From Marinilabilia rubra (GTDB lineage Bacteria; Bacteroidota; Bacteroidia; Bacteroidales; Marinilabiliaceae), in NCBI RefSeq assembly GCF_003121985.1, contig NZ_QEWP01000007.1:1-64000 (forward strand): DNA of 64,000 nucleotides. The letters are read 5' to 3'. Below, one piece after another: positions 48,231-57,065 of this stretch. Each line of letters starts with the position of its first letter. Position 1 is the first letter of the stretch. A program made the translations under genes and the position numbers. The notes beneath the pieces were generated by a model. The model was not told where the DNA came from. It ran no database searches and saw only the letters and a program-made list of their open reading frames with translations.

Positions 48231-49185
48231 ACTTCTCTATCAATAAGTTCAGGTGCTTATTTTTCCTTTTAAGCTTATCAATTATAGCTTCTGGACCTGC
48301 CAGATACTGTTCCTTTTTGATAGAAATAACCAAGTCTGCAATATCATCGCCTTCATTTAAATTCGTATTCTCCAAAACAGTATTTACATGAACATTAAAG
48401 CAAGTGTTTTCTGCAATCTTGCGCCACTTATCAAATGCTTTGCCTTTATCAGGGAATAAAGTCACCTGATAATCTCTGAGGGCATTTAGCTTTTTTACAT
48501 TCAACATTTCTATTGAACCAACGGCAATCCAATTGTATTGTGGATAATACAATGCTCCGAATATGGCATTCTTTTCACCTTCAGCAACGGCAACGGGTCT
48601 TGTTTTATCAATAAGCAGGTGCGCACCAAAGAATACTTGCTTTAAATTGAAGTCCTTTTGTTTAGTGATATAATGCACCCAATTAATATAACCGACTCGC
48701 TTTAGTGTAGCTGAATTATACTGCATTACCTTACCCGTTCTTACTTGTCCCGATCGATTGACTTGCCAAAATATGGTTTTATTCCCTTTGGCAGTTCCAA
48801 CGTAATATTTCCTTAATACCTCCACAACCATCCTTTCAGGAAAATATTTACTCAAGCCAATAGCAAAGTTATTTTGGTGATAACTGGTAAGAGACGCTTG
48901 CATTAACTTCTTATCAATACAAGAAGGAGGTTTTATGATTATTTTGGTTTTTGGTGCAGGCTTATGAAAATCATCGGATTCGTATCCATTCTTTTCAAAG
49001 TACAACTTGGGTGTAAAATGATAGCCACATTTTTCTACCCGGTTACATCTTCCGGCATAATCAGACAAATGCTTTTTGCTATGGTTATCTAAATACCTGG
49101 TAAAAGTCCTCTGATGACATTGCGGACAATGATACCTGGTTGATCGACCTTTGTATTTTTCCAATGAATAGCGGATATCTGACAT
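48187..49185 (-). CDS. DUF6371 toprim-like / primase-like protein
   Basis: A 332-aa protein. N-terminal zinc-binding region (YHCPQCHQRTF and CNRVEKCGYHFTP), then a toprim-like part: VAVAEGEKNAIFGALYYPQY, WIAVGS and LFPDKGKAFDKW hold acidic residues typical of a toprim fold. Found next to DUF3987 genes in Bacteroidota integrative elements and likely acts in their DNA replication. The last roughly ten residues derive from a transposase remnant, so the native C-terminus is lost or altered. Confidence 0.8.
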   Translation of the reverse strand: MSDIRYSLEKYKGRSTRYHCPQCHQRTFTRYLDNHSKKHLSDYAGRCNRVEKCGYHFTPKLYFEKNGYESDDFHKPAPKTKIIIKPPSCIDKKLMQASLTSYHQNNFAIGLSKYFPERMVVEVLRKYYVGTAKGNKTIFWQVNRSGQVRTGKVMQYNSATLKRVGYINWVHYITKQKDFNLKQVFFGAHLLIDKTRPVAVAEGEKNAIFGALYYPQYNWIAVGSIEMLNVKKLNALRDYQVTLFPDKGKAFDKWRKIAENTCFNVHVNTVLENTNLNEGDDIADLVISIKKEQYLAGPEAIIDKLKRKNKHLNLLIEKFDLCVTQCPELDSS

Positions 49186-49784
49186 AAAGGAAATTTTTTT
49201 GTTTTAGTGGAGTTTGTGGAATTGTGGAGGATTGTTGTTTTTCAGGCACTTACTACTCCATACAACTCCACTCACTCCACGATTAGATCATTTATTTGAT
49301 AAATTACCTCATTATTAAAGATTGAATCCATATTAATTAAGCCTTTCTTTTGCTCGAGCCGCAAGGGCTTTTCCTTTCTTCCTTCAGCCGAAGAAAGGAA
49401 ACAAAGAAGCCCGCCGACGGCATCACTCACTTACCCACTATTTCCTTAATATTGAGACAGAAAGAACTCGCTATCGCTCAAACAGCTTTCTGTCTTATCA
49501 AAATATAAGGAAAGTGGGTCCCAAGCTGCGTTGATGATGTCGGACACTTGACTTGGAACATCGCACTTATAGATACAATTGCCCTATAACACTCAGCCAA
49601 TGGCCTGAATTCTAATACATTTTCGCAAATTGAATATAATATTGACTGAGGATTATCACTCCGCTACTCCACACTTACTCCACTCAAACTCCACACATAA
49701 AGCATTGTGAATCAATCAAACTCCACAACTCCGCAAACTCTACAGTATTCCATATTTTTCTCAGCCTTTATGGCAGCAGTAAGA
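49186..49784. repeat. 599-bp gap with ACTCCAC repeats and a large hairpin
   Basis: Two clusters of CTCCAC/GTGGAG repeats lie at about 49206-49282 and 49671-49745. Between them, at about 49426-49531, a long inverted repeat has arms CCCACTATTTCCTTAATATT onward and its inverse ending AAGGAAAGTGGG, with GACAGAAAG/CTTTCTGTC inside. A small hairpin with CCTTTCTT/AAGAAAGG arms lies at about 49371-49397. No gene. Confidence 0.6.
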
Positions 49785-51140
49785 TTAATTGAGTACATCA
49801 GTTTCGTACACGCCTTTCTGCTTTTTATGCGCCAGTTTGGTATTGCTCAGCAATTGATAAGCGTATGATTCTTTGGCGATATTGAGTTTGTTGGCCATTT
49901 CAATAAACTCTTTATTGGTGAATTCCCGTTTACCAATCTTCTTTAAAACCTGAAATACCTTACCTTCCTTTGAGTTGTCTTCATACACATTTAAAACCAT
50001 GTGATCTAGCTTTAATGCATTCGAAAAGAAATAATCCTTAAGCATAATGGATTTCTTCATTGAACTTTCGCTTATCTGCTTGATCGCCTGCCCTTCAAAA
50101 AAGCTATTGGAGACTTCAAGAACCAGGGCAAACCGCAATATATACCTATCCAATTTTGACAGGATTCCTGATATGGCAGCATCCTTATTGGAAGGCTTTA
50201 CGTGTTTGTTTACTTCATTAATAAACAAGTCCTCTGCCTTCTCAGATAATGGTAACTCTATCGTATTAATGCTCTCATTGACTTTATCCATTAATGCTTT
50301 CATCCTCGAATGAAATTTCTCAACCATATAATCATCAGGATTTTTTCTTCCGATCAATTTCTTCTCCATTTTTAACGGAATAGCAAATAGAATTCGCTCA
50401 AAGAACCCGTCTTTTATATCCTTGGCCTTAAAGGATGCAATCACATCGTCCTGAATACTGCCAATGATTGAAACACAAGGCATACTCAATGACGAACTTT
50501 CGACCTCTTTACGATCCAGTGAAATAGGTGCACCATCCCATATGGATAAAAACTGACTTTGTTTTGAGGTTCCGCTATATCCAATCAAATTCAATATAAA
50601 GCTCTTAAACTCATCGGGCATCAATATCATACCATTTGGATTTTGCTTATGGATATTGATAAGAGCCTCAAAAGTCGGATCAGTGGAATACAATTTTCTC
50701 TTACTGGGTTTCTTTTCTCCGCTATCTGGGTCATAGTTGGCAATGGCTGATTCATATTCCTGATCGTATTGCTTCTGCAGGTTTTTGATGGCTTTAAAAG
50801 CTGTTTTTAAGGGTGCACTTTTATTCTGCCCTGACTTACCTACCAACACTACCCACATAGATGGATTTTCTACCCATTCAATATGTTTACGCAGATGATA
50901 CGAGTTGCCTATAATGCCGGCCAATGCTGTAAAAATACTTACCGATGTATAGTCGATGTTATAATTCCCGTGGTCATGCAATTCAATAATAGTATCCTGG
51001 ATAAACTTTGGAAAGATGGTCAATGGAAATTCCGACTCCTCTGCCATTTTAAGTCTGAGGTTGGCTTCATGGATCGACATCTTTCCATATTTCAGATGCG
51101 CTTTCCCCAGTTCCGTTTTTTCATTTTCAAATGATTCCAT
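49785..51140 (-). CDS. DUF3987 family protein (P-loop ATPase-like)
   Basis: A 451-aa protein. A P-loop-like VVLVGKSGQNKSAP near residue 98, a Walker B-like GMILMPDEF near residue 170, and a helical C-terminal part with a winged-helix-like end. DUF3987 proteins accompany toprim/DUF6371 genes on Bacteroidota mobile elements and are thought to be replicative helicase or primase components; precise role unproved. Starts 14 nt after the stop codon of the intron-split HTH gene, so all three genes probably share one transcript. Confidence 0.85.
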   Translation of the reverse strand: MESFENEKTELGKAHLKYGKMSIHEANLRLKMAEESEFPLTIFPKFIQDTIIELHDHGNYNIDYTSVSIFTALAGIIGNSYHLRKHIEWVENPSMWVVLVGKSGQNKSAPLKTAFKAIKNLQKQYDQEYESAIANYDPDSGEKKPSKRKLYSTDPTFEALINIHKQNPNGMILMPDEFKSFILNLIGYSGTSKQSQFLSIWDGAPISLDRKEVESSSLSMPCVSIIGSIQDDVIASFKAKDIKDGFFERILFAIPLKMEKKLIGRKNPDDYMVEKFHSRMKALMDKVNESINTIELPLSEKAEDLFINEVNKHVKPSNKDAAISGILSKLDRYILRFALVLEVSNSFFEGQAIKQISESSMKKSIMLKDYFFSNALKLDHMVLNVYEDNSKEGKVFQVLKKIGKREFTNKEFIEMANKLNIAKESYAYQLLSNTKLAHKKQKGVYETDVLN

Positions 51141-51154
51141 ACGATTTAAAGGGA

Positions 51155-51250
51155 TTATCCATTAATACTTTCAAGGTAAGCTTCTATTTCAGAAGCCTTA
51201 TAGTAAATTTTGCGCCCGGTCTTTTTATATGCAATAACCTTATTATCACG
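51155..51250 (-). CDS. 3' exon of the intron-split helix-turn-helix gene
   Basis: Encodes residues 63-93: RDNKVIAYKKTGRKIYYKAS and the end EIEAYLESING. This is the second half of an excisionase-type (HTH_17) winged helix, and joins in frame to the exon at 53202-53387. An apparent ATG at 51349 reads through intron domain V/VI and is not real. Confidence 0.8.
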   Translation of the reverse strand, partial: RDNKVIAYKKTGRKIYYKASEIEAYLESING

Positions 51251-53201
51251 GTAGAGTAGAGTACAAAGCCAACCATTTGTTGACTTTGTAGCCCCCTCGT
51301 CAAACCGTACGTGCGGTTTTCCCGCATACGGCTTTCCTATAACGTTCATCTCCGGGCATTCACAGGTCGTATGCCAGAAGTCCTGTATGGTCGAACTAAT
51401 CCATAGTCCCTGACCAGTATCTCAAATGCTTGTTTGCCGAACAAGCGGGACTTGCGCTGGCTTTTACGATTGTAGTAGCGATTCAGACGATAACGAAGGT
51501 ATTCTTCTAATTCCCTGAACGCTACCTGTGTATAACTGACTTTTTCTACTCGATAATAATTCATCCAACCTGTTATCATGGGATTCAACTCATATACCAG
51601 CATTTGTGTATTGAAGTGTCCTCGCTTTTTCAGCATCTCATTGACCTTTTGTCGTATTTTCTTCCGTGATTTGGCCTTGGGCATTATATTCCAAAACCTT
51701 GTCCCGTTTTTGAATATACTTCGGTCGTATCGAAATGTAAATCCCAGAAAATCAAATGACTCTTCTCTGGCTTCTACCAGTTTACTCTTTTCTGTATTTA
51801 AAATAAGTCCCATGCGTGCCAGGTAACCGTGCATCCTTACGAGGGTTTCTTGATTGATGTGCTTTGCCATTAATATAAAATCATCGGCATAGCGTATCAT
51901 ACGAATCCCTTCTCCTGAAAAGTACCCGCCTGGCTTGTTAACCAGCCGGTCTAACAAATTCATATAGATATTGGCCAACAGGGGCGAGATTACCCCTCCC
52001 TGTGGCGTACCTTTTCTGTTTTTCCTCCCCCCTGTATATCGTCCGTCTTTTTCCACTATGGGTACTTTCAGCCATGTTTTTATCAGATCAAGTACCCGTG
52101 GATCGGCTATACGTTCTTTCAAGGCTATTAGTAGCTTGTCGTGGGGAATTGTGTCAAAATACTTACTCAGGTCTGCATCATAGACTGTTTGTTTTCCTGA
52201 CTTCAGGTTGTCCCTGATCTCCCTTATTGCTCCATGTGCCGAGCGTTTCGGACGAAATCCATGGGAAGAGTTGTCAAAGTCTGCCTCCCATATAGGCTCT
52301 ATCACTATTTTACAGGCTTGTTGCACAACCCTGTCTTTTATGGTAGGTATTCCTAAGGGGCGTTCTCCACCATTCTCTTTTTCTATCATTACCCGCCTTA
52401 CAGCCTGAGGCTTGTAACTCCGTTGCCGAAGTTCTTCCTCTATTTCTCTCAGGAATTTGGTCTCTCCATACTGTCTTATATCAGTGTAGGTTTGACGATC
52501 TATCCCCGGACTGTTCCCGCTACTTCTTTTGCAGCGATTGTACGCTTCCTTTAATACGTAATGTAGAAATATCTTGTCATAGAGAATGTAAAATTTATAC
52601 TTCTTCTCCTGCTTGGCCTTAAGATATAGTTTCAGTTGTAAGAGACGCACTTTTTCCTGCGTAGTCCGTTCTTTACGCTTCTTTTGCGATAACCGGGCTA
52701 TTTCGCGCTCTATCTTTTCGTGAGTACTCATTTCTTCAATTGGATAATGTGTCTCTTATCTGATTCTTTCGTTTATAGTAATGCCCCTTCCCTCCTTCCA
52801 GGTTATGTTGTCCTGATTATCTTCAGTACTACGGGCATATCCGCCACCCTCGACACTTACTCGGCTGGTAAGCCGTTAGGGCTTCCCTTGTTCATGCGTT
52901 TCCCTTTCCATGCATGCCATCCCATTCTACCCCGTGCAGCCATATCGGTGCTTGTTGTCGTTGCTTCCCGGTATGTTTCAGGTTTCACCAACAAAGGGAG
53001 GTTGACCACTGCAAAGTTGCATAACGAGGCCTGACTGGGTTCATTTCCATTACGGCCTGCATGGACGCAAACCACGAACTTAGCACGTTTGGTTTCCCGC
53101 ACGCACCTCATGGCTGCTTCAGGCTGAACGACAAATTGGCCTGTGTAATCCTTTCATATCACTGGGTTTTATATATTTAACGCACGCTTTTCAAGGCGTA
53201 C
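51251..53201 (-). mobile_element. Group II intron 2, interrupting an HTH gene
   Basis: 1951 nt on the minus strand. The 3' end is AC at 51251-51252 after domain VI (CUACAAAG/CUUUGUA arms, about 51252-51298); domain V is at 51301-51335 (AAAGCCGTATGCGGG / CCGCACGTACGGTTTG). The 5' end starts GTACGCC at 53201; a canonical GTGCG occurs 16 nt further in (53185). Excising 51251-53201 joins two HTH exons exactly in frame, which fixes both boundaries. The RT/maturase ORF is in domain IV. Confidence 0.88.
51346..52731 (-). CDS. ltrA: Group II intron reverse transcriptase/maturase 2
   Basis: A 461-aa intron-encoded protein. RT0-like N-terminus, PLGIPTIKDRVVQQ, SHGFRPKRSAHGAI, GTPQGGVISPLLANIYMNLLD, catalytic RYADDF, then maturase domain (MITGWMNYYRV, about residues 385-400). 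No endonuclease domain visible. Intact, so splicing and mobility are plausible. Distinct from intron protein 1 in sequence; class assignment needs a phylogeny. Confidence 0.93.
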   Translation of the reverse strand: MSTHEKIEREIARLSQKKRKERTTQEKVRLLQLKLYLKAKQEKKYKFYILYDKIFLHYVLKEAYNRCKRSSGNSPGIDRQTYTDIRQYGETKFLREIEEELRQRSYKPQAVRRVMIEKENGGERPLGIPTIKDRVVQQACKIVIEPIWEADFDNSSHGFRPKRSAHGAIREIRDNLKSGKQTVYDADLSKYFDTIPHDKLLIALKERIADPRVLDLIKTWLKVPIVEKDGRYTGGRKNRKGTPQGGVISPLLANIYMNLLDRLVNKPGGYFSGEGIRMIRYADDFILMAKHINQETLVRMHGYLARMGLILNTEKSKLVEAREESFDFLGFTFRYDRSIFKNGTRFWNIMPKAKSRKKIRQKVNEMLKKRGHFNTQMLVYELNPMITGWMNYYRVEKVSYTQVAFRELEEYLRYRLNRYYNRKSQRKSRLFGKQAFEILVRDYGLVRPYRTSGIRPVNARR

Positions 53202-53387
53202 CATAGTTTGCAAAGTCCGCCTACTGACGTTTAACAACTTGCATACTTCTTCGGTAACATACCAACGATCTTTAAAGCCATCATTCTTGGCCACATTGAT
53301 ACTATCAATCTTATCGTTAATATGGTCGATCTTGCCCATTAACTTATTAAAGAGATGCTCATCTACAATTACAACTGTCTTGCTCAT
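53202..53387 (-). CDS. 5' exon of an excisionase-type helix-turn-helix gene
   Basis: Encodes residues 1-62: an N-terminal helical segment (MSKTVVIVDEHLFNKLMGKI) and the first HTH helices RWYVTEEVCKLLNVSRRTLQ followed by TM. Joined to 51155-51250 it gives a 93-aa HTH_17 protein of the type that begins DUF3987 modules of Bacteroidota mobile elements; TLQTMRDNKVIAY across the junction fits the family pattern TLQTLRDN...AY. Without splicing the frame ends after RLEKRALNI in the intron. Probably a regulator or excisionase. Confidence 0.82.
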
Positions 53388-53458
53388 TTTTATACGATTT
53401 TAACGTGTTATTAAATTTTATTTCGTCAAACCTAAGCAATACGGTACACTCACTTCCT

Positions 53459-53508
53459 AGTAAAAGATAGTAACGGAAAGTAAAGGAGAGTAAAAGCAAG
53501 TAAAAAAT
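53459..53508. promoter_or_regulatory. Five 10-bp phased direct repeats (AGTAAN-N4)
   Basis: The sequence AGTAA recurs at exactly 10-bp steps five times, about 70-120 bp from the HTH start and 250-300 bp from the divergent DUF4248 gene. One helical turn per repeat suggests cooperative protein binding on one DNA face, possibly by the HTH protein. The rest of 53388-53755 is AT-rich and includes a hairpin CTAATTC/GAATTAG at about 53708-53730. Confidence 0.6.
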
Positions 53509-53755
53509 TGTTTTATATCGTATTTTATCGTTTTTGCGGTTTTTAATTGAGCGCAAGTAAATAGTATTGAATACAAGATATATTCTCAATCAGTCTAACA
53601 AAATCGTTTTCATCCGTTTATTTCGTTTTATTACCTTTTGGTTTTCAAGCTATTTGCTTAATATTACCTTATGTTACTATGTTTTACTATTGCTTTTTTA
53701 TTGCATTCTAATTCTCTATAATTGAATTAGAAAAACGCAAAAAGAACTCACTAAA

Positions 53756-53992
53756 ATGATATTTAAAAGAACGATATTGAAACAAGATTTGGCCATTAAA
53801 TTATATCCACAAAGCTCAAATATAAATGCAGCGATGCAGTTGCTCCGAAAAGAAATAAAACTATCACCGGAATTAAATAGCAAACTCGATATGCTAACAA
53901 GAAATAGACGAGCCCACTACTATACCCACAAAGAATTACAAGTTATCCTGGATCATTTTTGCATTAGTAAGCAAGAATTTGAGTTGTTATAA
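53756..53992 (+). CDS. DUF4248 family small protein
   Basis: A 78-aa protein. The ILKQDLAIKLYPQSSNINAA start, LLRKEIKLSPELNSKL middle and YTHKELQVILDHF end fit DUF4248, a small Bacteroidota family often seen near mobile elements and of unknown function. Divergent from the HTH gene, with phased repeats between. Confidence 0.68.
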   Translation: MIFKRTILKQDLAIKLYPQSSNINAAMQLLRKEIKLSPELNSKLDMLTRNRRAHYYTHKELQVILDHFCISKQEFELL

Positions 53993-54545
53993 GGATTTCT
54001 TTGGGGAAAATCGTGATAAAACTTAAAGAAAACCTAGCAAAAACAAGCTCCAAAGCACTATCTACACTAATAATTAGATAGCTTTTGAGTGCTTTTTCAT
54101 GCTTCTGAATACTTTCAGAGTATATACAGACCATATCTAGAGTATATTTCACTTGCTTTTGAGCACTTTGTGTATTTTGCAGAGAATATTAAGCGTGCTT
54201 TTTGAATGCTTTCAAAATTTATGAGAGTACCTTTAGGATGCTTTGCTCGTTATCAATAGTGCTTGGTGTAAATCTCCACCAATATGAAAACAGCACCAAA
54301 GTTGAATTAGGAAAATGCTTCGTTTTTTAAGAGTGCATTTTGAGCACTTTATAGGGAATTGTATGGTCTGTCGTGCATGAAACTAAAAAAAATTCAAATT
54401 GTCGTTACTTGGCAAAGTTGTGTCACAAATTGGCATAGCTATAAGTCGCTAGTTTTGTGATTTATAATATAATTTTACAACCATCAAAATGAAGTAGAAT
54501 AATATTAAGCGCAATACGATGATATTACCACGAACAATACTAAAA
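53993..54545. other. 553-bp gap with GTGCTTTT-like motifs
   Basis: No gene. The phrases GAGTGCTTTTT, TTGAGCACTTT, AAGCGTGCTTTTTGAATGC and GAGTGCATTTTGAGCACTTT recur several times in both orientations between 54050 and 54350, without fixed spacing. Ends at the left end of an IS21 element. Confidence 0.4.
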
Positions 54546-54550
54546 TGCAT

Positions 54551-54713
54551 ATTCCGGAGCAATCCGGACACCCATTCCGGTTTAATGCGGACAGCTATTC
54601 CGTTTCATTGCGGACAATCATTCCGTTTTAATCCGGACACCCGTTCCGTTTTATTGCGGACACCTATTCCGGAGTATTCCGGACAGTTGTTCCGTTTCAT
54701 TCCGGACACTTTT
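54551..54713 (+). repeat. IS21 left-end multiple repeats
   Basis: Seven degenerate copies of a 22-24 bp unit with conserved TTCCG and CCGGACA/GCGGACA blocks. Multiple terminal repeats are the known transposase-binding sites of IS21-type elements. Confidence 0.85.
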
Positions 54714-54750
54714 CTCGTCAACTTTAGGCCATTAATTAAAAACATAAAAA

Positions 54751-56304
54751 ATGGCCAAACGACGAATCGATATGAGAAAAGTACGAGAGTTATTACGACT
54801 TCATTACGAACAAGGCATCATCAGTGCCAGAGAACTAGCAAAACTGGCGGGTATGGGGAAAAGTACTGCCAGCGACTACTTAGCTGGATTTAAGTCCAGC
54901 GGGCTTGAATACCGACTTATTAAGGACTTGTCCGATTCTGACCTGATTGCCGCGATACACAGCCGGAAAAAGACCGAAAACCCCCGATATCAAACACTTT
55001 ATGAGCAGTTCCCAATCTACTATAAGGAATTGCAAAGAACGGGAGTGACCCTGCAATTGCTCTGGCAGGAATATAAACAAAAGCATACTGATTGTTACGG
55101 ATACAGCCAGTTCTGTCACCATTATTACAACTGGCGGAAAGAAAGTAAGGTTAGCATGCACATGGAGCATAAAGCAGGTGATAAGCTTTTTGTGGACTAT
55201 GCTGGGAAAAAAATGAGCTACACGGATTCTTCAACCGGAGAAATTATCGAGTGCGAAGTTTTTGTAGGTGTTTTGGGCTCCAGCCAATTGGCGTACATCG
55301 AAGCCACGCCCACACAAGAGAAACATAATTTTATTTCCGTAAATGAAAATACACTTCACTTCTTTGGTGGCGCTCCCAGGGCTATAGTTCCGGATTGTTT
55401 AAAATCAGCCGTTACAAAGGCCGATAAATATGAGCCACAGGTCAATTCAACCTATAATGATTTTGCTTGTCACTACAACACAGCAATTCTGCCTGCCCGT
55501 GCTCTCAAGCCACAGGATAAATCCCTTGCTGAAAACTTCGTAAAACATGCTTACAATTCCATTTACGCGCCATTGCGTAATGAAACCTTCTTTTCCATAG
55601 AAGAGTTAAATGCTGCTTTATGGGTGCAATTAGACATTTACAACCGAAAGAAATTTCAAAAGTGCGATTATTCACGCCAAGAACTTTTTGACGATGTAGA
55701 AAAAGATGCCTTAAAACCACTTACCACATCCAGATATGACCTAAAAACTTTTTGTTGTCTTACCGTCCAGTACAATCATCATATTTATCTGAAAGACGAT
55801 AAACACTACTACAGTGCACCTTTTCAGCTTACCGGTAAGAAGGTGCTAGTGACTTATACATCGCGCAATGTAGAGGTCTATTTTAACAATCGACGGGTAG
55901 CCCTTCACACAAGAAAATCCACAAAATACCGCTATACGACCAAAGATGAGCATAGGCCCTCGGGGCATAAATTTGTTGCAGAATGGACTCCACAACGGTT
56001 TATCAATTGGGCCGCTAAAATTGGCCCTGAAGTACAAGAGCTTGTCACGGCACTCCTCGACAGCAGAAAACATCCCGAACAAGCCTATAAAAGCTGCATG
56101 GGACTATTGTCTCTGGCGAAAAAACATGACACCGATGATTTCATCAAGGCATGCAAAAAAGCTCTAATCCTAAACTGTATCCAGTACAAATTTGTGAAAA
56201 ACGTCTTGCAAAATAAGGCTTTCGATATGACAGGTGAAGAACAAATGGAATTATTCAGAATTTCAGAGCACGAAAATCTACGTGGAAAAGAACATTTTAA
56301 TTAA
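54751..56304 (+). CDS. istA: IS21 transposase IstA (element 1)
   Basis: A 517-aa transposase. N-terminal HTH (about residues 20-50, GIISARELAKLAGMGKSTAS), DDE integrase core with Asp in FVDYAGKKM (about residue 149), Asp in IVPDCLKSAV (about 213) and Glu in KSLAENFVKHAY (about 258), and a C-terminal beta domain. Intact. Confidence 0.93.
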   Translation: MAKRRIDMRKVRELLRLHYEQGIISARELAKLAGMGKSTASDYLAGFKSSGLEYRLIKDLSDSDLIAAIHSRKKTENPRYQTLYEQFPIYYKELQRTGVTLQLLWQEYKQKHTDCYGYSQFCHHYYNWRKESKVSMHMEHKAGDKLFVDYAGKKMSYTDSSTGEIIECEVFVGVLGSSQLAYIEATPTQEKHNFISVNENTLHFFGGAPRAIVPDCLKSAVTKADKYEPQVNSTYNDFACHYNTAILPARALKPQDKSLAENFVKHAYNSIYAPLRNETFFSIEELNAALWVQLDIYNRKKFQKCDYSRQELFDDVEKDALKPLTTSRYDLKTFCCLTVQYNHHIYLKDDKHYYSAPFQLTGKKVLVTYTSRNVEVYFNNRRVALHTRKSTKYRYTTKDEHRPSGHKFVAEWTPQRFINWAAKIGPEVQELVTALLDSRKHPEQAYKSCMGLLSLAKKHDTDDFIKACKKALILNCIQYKFVKNVLQNKAFDMTGEEQMELFRISEHENLRGKEHFN

Positions 56305-56317
56305 TAAATCGCTAACT

Positions 56318-56938
56318 ATGAACATTACAGCAACTTTAGAAAAACTAAACGCCATGCGTTTGCAGGGGTTTGAACAAGCCTATCGTAACATACTGGATAG
56401 CGCTGTGCAAGAAAAATTCACACCGGATGAACTGATTGCTCATCTGGTTGATGCCGAGTTTGATGACAAATACAATCGAAAATTAAAACGACTCATTAAA
56501 ACAGCTAATTTCAAGCAGCAGGTAAGCATTGAACAAGTTGACTATCATTTACCAAGAACGCTTGATAAAAACATTGTTCTCAGACTTCAAAGTTGTGACT
56601 GGATTAATAAAGCCAGGGACTTATTAATAACAGGAGCAACTGGTACAGGAAAATCTTTCTTAGCCTGTGCCTTTGGTATGCAGGCATGTATTAACGAATT
56701 GAAAACACTTTATTATACGGCCAATAACCTATTGGATAAAATGACATATGCGAAAGCTGATGGAACGTATTTTAAAATGCTTGATTCAATCTCAAAAGCA
56801 AAACTGTTGATTATAGATGATTTTGGATTGCGCAAAATTGACAATAAGCAATGTAATATGCTTCTGGATATTATTGGTTATAACGGTTCAAAATGTGCCA
56901 CCGATTTCGGAGTTATTGTGCCAGTGATTTCGGTTTAA
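56318..56938 (+). pseudogene. istB: IS21 helper ATPase IstB (element 1), truncated
   Basis: Starts at the ATG 56318, 13 nt after istA. The P-loop GATGTGKSFL and Walker B LLIIDDFGL are present, but the reading frame runs into the left end of IS21 element 2 after LLDIIGYNGS, so the C-terminal about 50 residues (the sensor and DAILDRLVN-type region) are replaced by a short tail. Non-functional. Confidence 0.88.
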
Positions 56939-57065
56939 AATGTGCCAAATTATCGGACGGCGTGGCTAAAGAATTTCGGTTCGACTTGTGCCAACTTTTT
57001 CGGTTCGACTTGTGCCAGTTTGAGAGATCAGGTTAAAACTGCTATATCGCAAATAAAAAAGCGCT

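Larger units (their letters stand above)
54546..56893 (+). mobile_element. IS21-family element 1 (truncated)
   Basis: Left end with seven tandem terminal repeats (54551-54713) of about 23 bp, each TTCCG(T/G)TTNATNCGGACA-like; then istA and istB. istB is cut at 56893 by a second IS21 element. The right end and the last part of istB are not found after the second element, so a deletion is likely. Confidence 0.88.

Noticed and set aside
51251-51349. ATG at 51349 as start of the HTH 3' part
   Set aside because: The added residues are translated intron domain V/VI; the splice junction gives a better protein.
51346-52731. Retron or defence reverse transcriptase
   Set aside because: Same reasons, plus an exact in-frame splice junction in the host gene.
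53359-53589. 76-aa minus-strand open frame overlapping the HTH start
   Set aside because: Runs through the phased repeats and overlaps the HTH gene in another frame.
54551-54713. Possible CRISPR-like array (seven repeats of about 23 bp)
   Set aside because: The units are contiguous, degenerate and without spacers, and lie at the left end of an IS21 element where multiple terminal repeats are expected.
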